From NCBI RefSeq assembly GCF_006440735.1, contig NZ_VFUA01000056.1, forward strand, positions 1 through 42,458: DNA of 42,458 nucleotides, written 5' to 3'. This DNA comes from Mesorhizobium sp. B2-7-1. GTDB taxonomy: Bacteria > Pseudomonadota > Alphaproteobacteria > Rhizobiales > Rhizobiaceae. A program made the position numbers and the translations under genes. Shown in pieces: positions 8,755 through 16,735 of this stretch. The notes beneath the pieces are model-generated. The model worked only from the letters and a program-made list of their open reading frames with translations, made no database searches and had not been told where the DNA came from. Each line of letters starts with the position of its first letter. Within the stretch, counting starts at the first letter, position 1.

Positions 8755-8900
8755 TCGTCATACTCGGGCATGACCCGAGTATCCATGCCTTGACGCGCAG
8801 CGGTGCAGAATTCTGTAACCGCAGCAACGCCTTAGCGTAACGGCATGGATTCTAGGGTCTGCGCGCATCGCTTCGCTCCTTGCTCCGCCTAGGATGACGA
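8755..8900. repeat. mosaic palindromic repeat, family B
   Basis: An element of about 146 bases bounded by TCGTCAT and ATGACGA. Inside lie a small hairpin (ACTCGGG/CCCGAGT), an internal inverted pair TCCATGCC/GGCATGGA, and CTAGG/CCTAG arms around a GGGTCTGCGCGC...GCTCCGCC core. That core and the outer ATGACGA end recur in shorter form at 16593-16646. It lies between the OsmC-like gene and a small orphan gene. No reading frame in it looks coding. Confidence 0.72.
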
Positions 8901-8944
8901 AGCAGAAGGTCGCGCCGTTCAAGGGAGGAGAGATCTGCCCCCCG

Positions 8945-9169
8945 CTATTGCGCGGACGGCGTCTCCGCATCGCCTTCATCGGTGAAGGGTGAGGCGCTCG
9001 GCACGCATTGCACGGCCCAGCCCTGCGGCGTTGGCTGCTTCTGGTATTCGGTTATGGCGTTGGTGCACTGTTCGCGGGTGTCGAAGGTGCTCGGCAGCAC
9101 CACCATGCCGCCTTGCGGTCCGGCGATCACAAGATACCAGACCAACGCTACGCTGGGGGTGGCAGCCAT
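8945..9169 (-). CDS. small hypothetical protein (74 aa)
   Basis: A 74-residue product that I do not recognise. It opens with a short hydrophobic stretch (SVALVWYLVIAGP, residues 6-18), continues with VLPSTFDTREQCTNAITEYQ and ends with WAVQCVPSASPF, holding two cysteines (roughly residues 34 and 56). The layout (hydrophobic start, Cys in a helix, WxVxCVP near the end) resembles small exported alphaproteobacterial proteins whose two cysteines could form a disulfide. The hydrophobic stretch is too short for a standard signal peptide unless translation starts further upstream. It is a single gene flanked by repeat elements downstream. Coding status rests on composition and the Cys pattern. Confidence 0.6.
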   Translation of the reverse strand: MAATPSVALVWYLVIAGPQGGMVVLPSTFDTREQCTNAITEYQKQPTPQGWAVQCVPSASPFTDEGDAETPSAQ

Positions 9170-9294
9170 GGGTATTCCTCACTTTGCTCGAATGTCGGAG
9201 TCAGACCGATCCTAGCAACTCCCTCGGCACGGCGAAAGCAGGGCAGCGGCACACGCTTCCACCGCCCTGGTCACAGACCCGTGAACGACCGCGC

Positions 9295-9936
9295 CTACTC
9301 GGCCGCGAAGCAGTAGAACAGGCCGTCGCCGCCGGTGCCTTTGAGCGCCTCCTGGCTGCAGCCGCCGCGCGAGGCATGCGAGGAATTCCACGACTTCGCC
9401 GCCGCCGAGTCGTCGAGCCCGGTGCGGTCGTGATGGCCCATCATGGCAACACCCTCGGCGCCGCTCATCGTCCAGTCGCCGCAGGTCTGGTCGGCGATCC
9501 TGGTGCCGTCGGGCTTGGAGCCGGTCAGCATGTCGTGCCGGTTCGGCGTGTCGCCGCGGCCGTTGATCGTCTCGCCCTTTTCGGTCAGCGCCGTCTTTTT
9601 GCTGATGCCGTTGGCGTCGCTGTGCAGCGAGGCGACATCGTCGGCGATCTTCTCGCCCTTGGCGTTGAACCACGGACCCTTGCCGATCCGGTCGCGCACG
9701 TCCTCGGTGCTGCTCGACAGGTAGGCATGCCAGGTCTTGCCGGTGACGCCGGCCGCTTCCGCCAGCGACGCGCAGTGGGCATCGGCGCCTTTCAGGCCGC
9801 CGAGATCGGCGCCCTTGCCGGAGCCGACGCTGGTCACGAAGAAGCTCATGGTCTTGTCTTGCGAGAGGGCCACGCCGGCTGTGGCCGCGAGTGCCGCGGC
9901 AATGACGGTGGCGGCAAGGAGAGTGGGTCTACGCAT
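9295..9936 (-). CDS. secreted lectin-like protein
   Basis: A 213-residue exported protein with a clear signal peptide (residues 1-26, ending VALSQ). The mature part has the pattern MSFFVTSVGSGKGADLGGL, ADAHCASLAEAAG, TWHAYLSSS, DRIGKGPWFNAKG and, near the end, SWNSSHASRGGCSQ and LFYCFA. Proteins with this pattern are usually labelled lectin and appear to have a C-type-lectin or endostatin-like fold, stabilised here by four cysteines. No sugar specificity can be read. It is a single gene between a small orphan and a dehydrogenase. A surface or periplasmic binding role is inferred. Confidence 0.78.
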   Translation of the reverse strand: MRRPTLLAATVIAAALAATAGVALSQDKTMSFFVTSVGSGKGADLGGLKGADAHCASLAEAAGVTGKTWHAYLSSSTEDVRDRIGKGPWFNAKGEKIADDVASLHSDANGISKKTALTEKGETINGRGDTPNRHDMLTGSKPDGTRIADQTCGDWTMSGAEGVAMMGHHDRTGLDDSAAAKSWNSSHASRGGCSQEALKGTGGDGLFYCFAAE

Positions 9937-10024
9937 GTCGATCCTCCGGTTTTCGAATGTTCTACATTCGAAGAACGTTGCCGGAGGGCTATTTCATCCG
10001 TCTTCAGTTCTACTTTCAGCAGGC

Positions 10025-10768
10025 CTATTCCGGCTGCCGGTAGGCGACGAAGCGGTTGTGCTTGGCCCGGAAGATCAGGCCCGTCTCCTTCAACTCCGGG
10101 CTTGCCAAAGGCACGATACGTTTGGCGATCTCGGACGGATGCGGCAGCGTCTCCGGATCCTCGCCGGGCATCGCCTGCGCGCGCATCGCCGTGCGGGTAG
10201 CGCCTGGGTCGGCGGCATTGACCCGGAGCGCCAGGCTCTCGGTCTCATGCGCCCAGGAACGCATCATCGTCTCGACCGCCGCCTTGGAAGCCGCATAGGG
10301 CGCCCAGAAGGCGCGCGCCGAATGGGCCGCGCTGGACGACAGGATGATGGCGCGGCCGGCGTCTGAGAGCCTCAGCAGCGGGTCGACCGAGCGGATCAGC
10401 CGCCAGGTCGACGTGACGTTGACGGTCATCACCTTGTCGAAGGTCTTGGCCTCGACATGGCCGATCGGCGAGATGACGCCGAGCACACCGGCATTGGCAA
10501 CCAGGATATCGAGCTTGCCCCAGCGTTCATGGATCGCGCCGCCCAGCCGGTCGATGCCGGGCATGTCGGTCAGGTCGAGCGGCACCAGGGTCGCCTGGCC
10601 GCGGCCATCGGCCTTGATCTGGTCGTCAAGCTCCTCCAGCCCGCCCACCGTGCGGGCGACCGCGATCACATGCGCGCCGGCCGCCGCCAGTTCCCTGGCG
10701 ATGAAATAGCCGATGCCGCGCGAGGCGCCGGTTACGACCGCCACGCGGCCGGAAAGGTCGAGGGTCAT
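10025..10768 (-). CDS. short-chain dehydrogenase/reductase
   Basis: A 247-residue classical SDR oxidoreductase with a Rossmann fold. The cofactor motif TGASRGIG is at residues 13-20, NAG at 92-94, and the active site has a Ser of the SSS run near residue 145, Tyr158 and Lys162 (YAASK). The absence of a conserved acidic residue right after the second strand, with Arg39 nearby, leans towards NADP(H). The C-terminal part (PGATRTAMRAQAMPGEDPETLPHPSEIA) resembles a group often found next to purF in rhizobia. It is 79 bases downstream of purF on the same strand with a palindromic repeat between, so cotranscription is uncertain. The substrate is unknown. Confidence 0.88.
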   Translation of the reverse strand: MTLDLSGRVAVVTGASRGIGYFIARELAAAGAHVIAVARTVGGLEELDDQIKADGRGQATLVPLDLTDMPGIDRLGGAIHERWGKLDILVANAGVLGVISPIGHVEAKTFDKVMTVNVTSTWRLIRSVDPLLRLSDAGRAIILSSSAAHSARAFWAPYAASKAAVETMMRSWAHETESLALRVNAADPGATRTAMRAQAMPGEDPETLPHPSEIAKRIVPLASPELKETGLIFRAKHNRFVAYRQPE

Positions 10769-10790
10769 GCGAGAATGTCCGTGAGCTAAA

Positions 10791-10834
10791 GCAATTCCAG
10801 GAAAAGTGTTCTACGGTTTTCCGTCCGGAATTGC
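10791..10834. repeat. intergenic palindromic repeat, family C (copy 1)
   Basis: Paired arms GCAATTCC (10791-10798) and GGAATTGC (10827-10834), with inner arms GGAAAA and TTTTCC. It lies between the purF stop and the downstream SDR start. A diverged copy lies at 33140-33180, where the inner GGAAA/TTTCC pair and the ATTGC end are conserved. Probably a dispersed rhizobial palindrome. Confidence 0.72.
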
Positions 10835-10847
10835 GTCAAAACAAATA

Positions 10848-12329
10848 TTACGACCCGCTCGACGCCAGCAGCGACAGCGTGCGCACATTGTCGTGGCCTT
10901 CGAAGTCGAGCAGGCGGGTGGGGTATTGTCCGGTGAAGCAGGCGTCGCAGAATTGCGGCTGGTCATCGTCGCGGCGCGCCTCGCCGACGGCGCGGTAGAG
11001 CCCGTCGATCGACAGAAAACCGAGCGAATCGACACGGATGAACTCCGCCATTTCCTCGACCGACATGCGCGATGCGAGCAGCTTCGACTTCTCCGGTGTG
11101 TCGACGCCGTAGAAGCAGGATGCGCTGGTCGGCGGCGAGGCGATGCGCATGTGCACTTCCTTCGCGCCGGCGTCGCGCACCATCTGCACGATCTTCTGGC
11201 TGGTGGTGCCGCGCACGATCGAATCGTCGACCAGCACCACGCGCTTGCCCTCGATCATGCGGCGGTTGGCGTTGTGCTTCAGCTTGACGCCCATGTGGCG
11301 GATCGAGTCGCCCGGTTGAATGAAGGTGCGCCCGACATAGTGGTTGCGGATGATGCCGAGCTCGAAGGGAATGCCGGCGGCCTGGGAAAAGCCGATCGCG
11401 GCCGGCGTGCCGGAATCCGGCACCGGCACGACGATGTCGGCCTCGACCGGGTTTTCCTGCGCCAGCTCGGCGCCGATGCGCTTGCGCACCTCGTAGACAT
11501 TGCGGCCTTCGACCGAGGAATCCGGCCGCGCGAAATAGACATATTCGAAGATGCAAAAGCGCGTCTTCTGCGGCTCGAACGGAAAGATGCTCTCGATGCC
11601 CTTCGAGGTGACCACCACCATCTCGCCGGGCTTGATGTCGCGCACGAAGCGGGCGCCGATGATGTCGAGCGCGCAGGTCTCGGAAGCGAGGATCCAGGCG
11701 CCATCGAGGTCGCCCAGCACCAGCGGCCGGATGCCAAGCGGGTCGCGGCAGCCGATCATCTTCTTGGCTGTCATCGCAACCAGCGAGAAAGCGCCCTCGA
11801 CCTGGCGCACCGCGTCGATGAAGCGCGAATTCAAATCGCGCTCCTTGCTGGTAGCGACAAGGTGCAGCAGGGTTTCGGTGTCAGACGTCGAAGAGAAGAT
11901 AGAGCCCTGCTTCTGCAACGCGCGCTGCACGGTGAGCGCGTTGGTGAGGTTGCCGTTATGGGCGACCGCAAGCCCGCCCTCGGCAAGCTCGGCGAAGAAG
12001 GGCTGGATGTTGCGCACGCCGGCGCCGCCTGTCGTGGCGTAGCGCGTATGGCCGATGGCGCGATTGCCCTGCAGGCTGTCGATGACGCGCTTCTTGGTGA
12101 AGGTGTCGCCGATCAGGCCGACATGGCGTTCGACATGGAACTGTGTTCCATCATAGGAGACAATGCCGGCCGCTTCCTGGCCGCGATGCTGAAGGGCGTG
12201 CAGGCCGAGTGTGACGATGGCCGCCGCGTCCAGCCGGCCGAAGATGCCGAACACACCGCATTCGTCATGGAAATGGTCGTCGGCCTCGGCGGAAGGGACA
12301 TTGCCTGCATCTGCCGTTGAGTCTGCCAT
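10848..12329 (-). CDS. purF: amidophosphoribosyltransferase
   Basis: First committed step of purine synthesis: transfers glutamine amide nitrogen to PRPP, giving phosphoribosylamine. With the start at 12329 the protein has 493 residues, the first 23 of which would be a removable propeptide before the nucleophile Cys24 (HDECGVFG). Starts at 12359 and 12392 are also in frame; none has an excellent ribosome site, so the exact N-terminus is open. The glutaminase segment GHTRYATTGG and the PRPP-binding loop VVLVDDSIVRGTTS are intact. Cysteines late in the chain (SCFYGVDTP, QFCDACF) fit the iron-sulfur-cluster type of PurF. It follows cvpA on the same strand, the usual order. Confidence 0.96.
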   Translation of the reverse strand: MADSTADAGNVPSAEADDHFHDECGVFGIFGRLDAAAIVTLGLHALQHRGQEAAGIVSYDGTQFHVERHVGLIGDTFTKKRVIDSLQGNRAIGHTRYATTGGAGVRNIQPFFAELAEGGLAVAHNGNLTNALTVQRALQKQGSIFSSTSDTETLLHLVATSKERDLNSRFIDAVRQVEGAFSLVAMTAKKMIGCRDPLGIRPLVLGDLDGAWILASETCALDIIGARFVRDIKPGEMVVVTSKGIESIFPFEPQKTRFCIFEYVYFARPDSSVEGRNVYEVRKRIGAELAQENPVEADIVVPVPDSGTPAAIGFSQAAGIPFELGIIRNHYVGRTFIQPGDSIRHMGVKLKHNANRRMIEGKRVVLVDDSIVRGTTSQKIVQMVRDAGAKEVHMRIASPPTSASCFYGVDTPEKSKLLASRMSVEEMAEFIRVDSLGFLSIDGLYRAVGEARRDDDQPQFCDACFTGQYPTRLLDFEGHDNVRTLSLLASSGS

Positions 12330-12442
12330 CTGGTGCTCAAGCTCCGCTAAAGCTGCCATATAGGGCGATCTCTCGCGGAACGCAACGCGCACCGCCGGGC
12401 ATTCACAAATAGCAGGGGCAAGCCGCGCCGGCTTGCCCGCAA

Positions 12443-13120
12443 TCAGTTTGCCGGCGCTGGAGCGGGAGCCGGGGCAGGCGCCGGAGCCGACTCGTTGTCG
12501 GCTGGGGCGTCGCCCTCGCTGTCGTCGGGCGCCGGCGCGCTGTCGTCGCCGGTGGCCGGCGGTTCGGCCGCGGGCTGGTCGGTCGTCGCCGGCGCGCCGG
12601 CCTGCGGCGTGCCCTTATGCGTGTATTTGTTGACCAGCTCTTCCGTGTTCTCGGGCAGCACGCTTTCGAGCTTGGCGCCGATCGTCTCCAGCAACGGCCG
12701 CGACTTGGCGTTGGCGATCCAGGCCGGCGCCTTGGCGCCGGCCAGCCAGTTGAAGAACAAAAGCGCCACCGCGACCACCAGGATGCCGCGTGCCGCGCCA
12801 TAGAGGAAGCCGAGCGTGCGGTCGAGCGCGCCGATGCGCGAATCGATGATCCAGTCGGCGAGCTTCATGGTGATGACGGAGACGACGATCAGCGCGATCA
12901 GAAAGACGACGCCGGCGGAAGCCGCCATCGCGATCTTGTCGTTGTCGACATAGGGCTGAACATAGGGCAGGACCGGCTTGTAGAAGAAGAACGCCGCCGC
13001 CGCCGCCGCCGCCCAGGAAACCACAGACAGCACTTCGCGGGAGAAGCCGCGCACCATGGCGAGCATTGCTGAGACCAGGGTGAAGCCGACGAGGATTCCG
13101 TCAAGCAGCGTAATCGGCAT
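12443..13120 (-). CDS. cvpA: CvpA-family membrane protein
   Basis: A 225-residue inner-membrane protein with four hydrophobic segments: about residues 3-22, 28-48, 64-86 and 107-125. The typical CvpA opening (ITLLDGILVGFTLVSAMLAMVRGFSREVLS) is clear. Beyond residue 165 the chain becomes an acidic, Ala/Pro-rich low-complexity tail ending in an AP dipeptide run. CvpA is linked to colicin V export and envelope stress in Escherichia coli; its biochemical role is unsettled. It sits between radA (42-base gap) and purF, an arrangement common in Alphaproteobacteria. The tail is likely disordered and cytoplasmic or periplasmic depending on helix count. Confidence 0.92.
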   Translation of the reverse strand: MPITLLDGILVGFTLVSAMLAMVRGFSREVLSVVSWAAAAAAAFFFYKPVLPYVQPYVDNDKIAMAASAGVVFLIALIVVSVITMKLADWIIDSRIGALDRTLGFLYGAARGILVVAVALLFFNWLAGAKAPAWIANAKSRPLLETIGAKLESVLPENTEELVNKYTHKGTPQAGAPATTDQPAAEPPATGDDSAPAPDDSEGDAPADNESAPAPAPAPAPAPAN

Positions 13121-13162
13121 GGTTCTCGCCCCACTTCCTGTCTTACGGCCCGACGAGCCGTA

Positions 13163-14566
13163 TCACTCCTCGTCGTCGGCACGGCCGCGCCGTGAGCCGG
13201 CTATGCGCGCCACAAGGTCGGCAAGCTCGGTGGGTTGGAAAGCGCCGGCCCCGATCCCCCCGGCAAGTTCCTCGCTGCCGAGCGGCAGCACCGCGCTTCC
13301 AAAACCCAGCTTTTCGGCTTCCTTGAGGCGCTGCTGCGCATGCGCAACCGGCCTCACGGCGCCCGATAGGCTGATTTCGCCGAAATAGACGCAATCGGCG
13401 GGAAGGGCAAGACCGGTGAGCGACGAAACCAGTGCGGCGGCGACCGCGAGATCGGCCGCCGGCTCGCTGATACGGTAGCCGCCGGCGACATTGAGATAGA
13501 CGTCGTGTTGGCCGAAGCGCACGCCGCAATGCGCTTCCAGCACCGCGAGCACCATCGACAGCCGCGCGCCGTCCCAGCCGACCACGGCGCGGCGCGGCGT
13601 GCCGAGCGAGGAGGGCGCGACCAGCGCCTGGATCTCGACCAGCACCGGCCTTGTGCCTTCCATGCCCGCGAAAACCGCGGCGCCCGGCGATTTCGCGTGA
13701 CGTTCGCCGAGGAAAAGCTCGGATGGATTGGAGACCTCGCGCAGGCCCTTATCCGACATTTCGAACACACCGATCTCGTCGGTCGGCCCAAAACGGTTCT
13801 TCACCGTGCGCAGGATGCGGAAGTGGTGGTTGCCTTCGCCTTCGAAATAGAGCACGCCGTCGACCATGTGCTCGACGACGCGAGGGCCCGCGATCTGGCC
13901 TTCCTTGGTGACGTGGCCGACGAGAACGATCGCAGCGCCTGTGGATTTCGCATAGCGGATCATCGCCTGGGCGGCGGCGCGCACTTGGGTGACGGTGCCC
14001 GGGGCCGAATCGGCAAGGTCGGTCCACAGCGTCTGGATCGAATCGAGGATGACCAGATCCGGCCGCTTGCCGTCGGCGATGGTGGCGAGGATGTCTTCGA
14101 CATTGGTTTCGGCGGCAAGCTCGACCGGCGTCGAGGCGACGCCGAGGCGCTGGGCTCTCAGCCTGATCTGCGCGACCGCTTCCTCGCCCGAGACATAGAC
14201 GATGCGATGGCCTTTCGAAGCGAGCGCTGCGGCGGCCTGCGTCAGCAGCGTCGACTTGCCGATGCCGGGATCGCCGCCGACCAGCAGGGCCGAGCCGCGC
14301 ACAAAGCCCCCGCCGGTGGCGCGGTCGAGCTCGCCGATGCCTGACACGATGCGCGGCGCGTCCTCGATGTCGCCCGACAGGCTGGTCAGCACCACGGCGC
14401 GGCCCTTGCGGGCGTTGCGTGTGTTCGCCGGCCCCGAGCCGATGCCGCCGGACGTGCCTTCCTCGACCAGCGTGTTCCACTCGCCGCAGGCATCGCATTT
14501 GCCGGCCCAGCGCTGATGCACCGAGCCGCAATTCTGGCAGATGAACTGAACGCGCGATTTGGCCAT
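13163..14566 (-). CDS. radA: DNA repair protein RadA
   Basis: A 467-residue RecA-like branch-migration ATPase that helps process recombination intermediates. The N-terminal zinc finger has Cys10, Cys13, Cys24 and Cys27. Walker A is GDPGIGKST (98-106), Walker B LVILDSI (171-177), and the RadA-specific KNRFG motif is at 256-260. The C-terminal third is the Lon-protease-like domain (HDVYLNVAGGYRISEPAADLA). All parts are intact and the length is standard. It lies upstream of cvpA on the same strand. The 221-base gap to dnaB holds a large inverted repeat, so radA probably has its own promoter. Confidence 0.96.
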   Translation of the reverse strand: MAKSRVQFICQNCGSVHQRWAGKCDACGEWNTLVEEGTSGGIGSGPANTRNARKGRAVVLTSLSGDIEDAPRIVSGIGELDRATGGGFVRGSALLVGGDPGIGKSTLLTQAAAALASKGHRIVYVSGEEAVAQIRLRAQRLGVASTPVELAAETNVEDILATIADGKRPDLVILDSIQTLWTDLADSAPGTVTQVRAAAQAMIRYAKSTGAAIVLVGHVTKEGQIAGPRVVEHMVDGVLYFEGEGNHHFRILRTVKNRFGPTDEIGVFEMSDKGLREVSNPSELFLGERHAKSPGAAVFAGMEGTRPVLVEIQALVAPSSLGTPRRAVVGWDGARLSMVLAVLEAHCGVRFGQHDVYLNVAGGYRISEPAADLAVAAALVSSLTGLALPADCVYFGEISLSGAVRPVAHAQQRLKEAEKLGFGSAVLPLGSEELAGGIGAGAFQPTELADLVARIAGSRRGRADDEE

Positions 14567-14604
14567 TAGGCGCGGCCCGACATTGGATAGGCTGGCGGGA
14601 CGGC

Positions 14605-14762
14605 GCCCCCCTCTGTCTTACCGGACATCTCCCCCTCAAGGGGGGAGATCGGCAGTTTCGCCGACGGCGCCCATCTTGCAACGTCGGTGATTGGCGAAAG
14701 CCGACGCGACATCCAATCTCCCCCCTTGAGGGGGAGATGTCCGGCAGGACAGAGAGGGGGGC
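14605..14762. repeat. inverted pair of family A palindromic repeats
   Basis: Two near-identical elements in opposite orientation: left 14605-14649 and right 14716-14762. Each has a core hairpin (ATCTCCCCC..TTGAGGGGGAGAT) and a tail (GTCCGG.A.GACAGAG). About 66 bases of unrelated sequence lie between. Together they could fold into one long structure between dnaB and radA. A third, more diverged copy lies at 8651-8705. Confidence 0.82.
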
Positions 14763-14787
14763 GAAGGAATGAGGCCTTTCTCAAGAG

Positions 14788-16278
14788 TTACTCAAACCTC
14801 TCCGGCAGATGATGCTCTTCCGCCAGATCCGAAAACCGCGTGAACTCGCCGTGGAAGGCGAGGCTGACGGTGCCGGTCGGTCCGTGGCGCTGCTTGGCCA
14901 CGATGCACTCGGCCTTGCCGCGTGCCTCGTTCATCTCGTTTTCCCACTTGACGTATTCCTCGGTGCCGAGCTTCGGCTCGCGGTTCTTGAGGTAATATTC
15001 CTCGCGATAGACGAACAGCACCACGTCGGCGTCCTGCTCGATGGAGCCGGATTCACGCAGGTCCGAGAGCTGCGGGCGCTTGTCGTCGCGGCTTTCGACC
15101 TGACGCGACAGCTGCGACAGCGCGATGATCGGCACGCCGAGCTCCTTGGCCAGCGCTTTGAGGCCCGTGGTGATCTCGGTGATTTCCTGCACGCGGTTCT
15201 GCGAGGCCTTGGCGCTCGAGCCCTGCATCAGCTGGATATAGTCGATGACGATGAGGTCGAGGCCGCGCTGGCGCTTCAGCCGCCGCGCGCGGGCGGAGAG
15301 CTGCGCGATCGAGATACCGCCGGTCTGGTCGATGAACAGCGGGATCTTCTGCATCGTCTGCGAGCAGGCGACGAGTTTTTCGAAATCCATCTCGGTGATC
15401 TCGCCGCGGCGGATCTTCGATGACGAGATCTCGGTCTGCTCGGAGATGATGCGGGTGGCGAGCTGCTCCGACGACATTTCGAGCGAGAAGAAGCCGACGA
15501 CGCCGCCATTGGCGGCTTTGAAGCTGCCATCGGCCTGCTGCGCCGGAACGTAAGCCTCGGCAATGTTGAAGGCGATGTTGGTCGCCAGGGACGTCTTGCC
15601 CATGCCCGGGCGTCCGGCGAGCACGATCAGGTCGGAAGGCTGCAGGCCGCCCATGCGGCGGTCGAGATCGCGCAGGCCGGTGGCGATGCCGGACAGATGG
15701 CCGTCGCGCATATAGGCGGCGTTGGCCATGTCGACGGCGGTCTTGACCGCATCGTTGAAGCTTTCGAAGCCGCCATCATAGCGGCCGGTTTCGGCGAGTT
15801 CGAACAGCCGCCGCTCGGCGTCCTCGATCTGGTCGGACGGCGACATGTCGACCGGCGCGTCATAGGCGATGTTGACCATGTCCTCGCCGACGGTGATCAG
15901 CGCGCGGCGCGTCGCGAGGTCGTAGATGGCGCGGCCATAGTCGGTGGCGTTGACGACGGTGACGGCTTCGACGGCAAGCCGAACGACATATTGCGCCACC
16001 GTCATGTCGCCGACCTTCTCGTCGGCCGGCAGGAAGGTCTTCAGCGTGATCGGCGTCGCGATCTTGCCCATGCGGATGAGCTCGGCCGCGACCTCGAAGA
16101 TCCGGCGGTGCAGCGGCTCATGGAAATGCGCGGGCTTGAGGAAATCCGAGACACGATAGAAGGCGTCGTTGTTGACGAGGATGGCGCCCAGCAGCGCCTG
16201 CTCGGCCTCGATGTTGTTCGGTGCCTCGCGATAAAGCGGCGTCTCCGCCGCGCCGAATTTCAGTGCCGCCTCTGCCAT
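14788..16278 (-). CDS. dnaB: replicative DNA helicase
   Basis: Hexameric 5'-3' helicase that unwinds DNA at the replication fork. The frame extends to 16386, but the ATG at 16278 starts the conserved sequence (496 residues), with GGGGAT just upstream. The N-terminal primase-interacting domain covers about residues 20-160 (NNIEAEQALLGAILVN) and the RecA-like motor about 195-480. Walker A is GRPGMGKTS (222-230), the Walker B region is LIVIDYIQLM, and QLSRQVESRDDKRPQLSDLRESGSIEQDAD is the expected motif H3/H4 block. There is no intein. It is followed by the family A inverted repeat. Nearby ribosomal genes rplI-rpsR-rpsF are a common neighbour set. Confidence 0.96.
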   Translation of the reverse strand: MAEAALKFGAAETPLYREAPNNIEAEQALLGAILVNNDAFYRVSDFLKPAHFHEPLHRRIFEVAAELIRMGKIATPITLKTFLPADEKVGDMTVAQYVVRLAVEAVTVVNATDYGRAIYDLATRRALITVGEDMVNIAYDAPVDMSPSDQIEDAERRLFELAETGRYDGGFESFNDAVKTAVDMANAAYMRDGHLSGIATGLRDLDRRMGGLQPSDLIVLAGRPGMGKTSLATNIAFNIAEAYVPAQQADGSFKAANGGVVGFFSLEMSSEQLATRIISEQTEISSSKIRRGEITEMDFEKLVACSQTMQKIPLFIDQTGGISIAQLSARARRLKRQRGLDLIVIDYIQLMQGSSAKASQNRVQEITEITTGLKALAKELGVPIIALSQLSRQVESRDDKRPQLSDLRESGSIEQDADVVLFVYREEYYLKNREPKLGTEEYVKWENEMNEARGKAECIVAKQRHGPTGTVSLAFHGEFTRFSDLAEEHHLPERFE

Positions 16279-16735
16279 GATATCCCCGATTTCGATCCCG
16301 CTTTCCTCGATACCAGAACGGGAAGATTCGGTGCTGACCTTTCTGCAACACTCCTCGGTCCAACCGGCTTGATGCCCAATGTTCACAGGATCGGCAAACC
16401 ATCCACAGGACAGTATTCCGGTGGCCCGATTCCGTTTGACTCGGCAAGAGGCGATTCTTAGCTGCAGATATAGAACGAAGCAAGAACAATCTAGCGATTG
16501 ATTGCCGTCGGGGATTTGTCCGGAACGGATCTATCGCACATGTTCGCGCAGAGTAGCGCGGACGTTCGAGATTGGCCGAAATGCTCGTGACATCGTCATC
16601 CACGGGTCTGCGCGCCGCTTCACGTCGCTCCGCCCGTGGATGACGAAGTTCAGTCGCTTCGGCTAATCTCCAACGCCGCGATTCTACTAGCGCCTTGACT
16701 ATGGGTCATCTCTCCGCGTGATCGGCCTACGTGCC
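16279..16735. other. intergenic region upstream of dnaB
   Basis: About 457 bases between dnaB and the Rsm22-like gene, both leftward. It must hold the dnaB promoter; a CTATAT hexamer read on the minus strand near 16470 is a candidate -10 box, without a convincing -35. It also contains the family B palindrome at 16593-16646. No frame looks coding. Confidence 0.5.
16593..16646. repeat. short palindromic repeat, family B
   Basis: Perfect 14-base arms TCGTCATCCACGGG (16593-16606) and CCCGTGGATGACGA (16633-16646) enclose a TCTGCGCGC...GTCGCTCCG core. Core and ends match the larger mosaic element at 8755-8900, so both belong to one dispersed family. It could also work as a strong hairpin at the end of the leftward Rsm22-like transcript. 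Confidence 0.78.
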
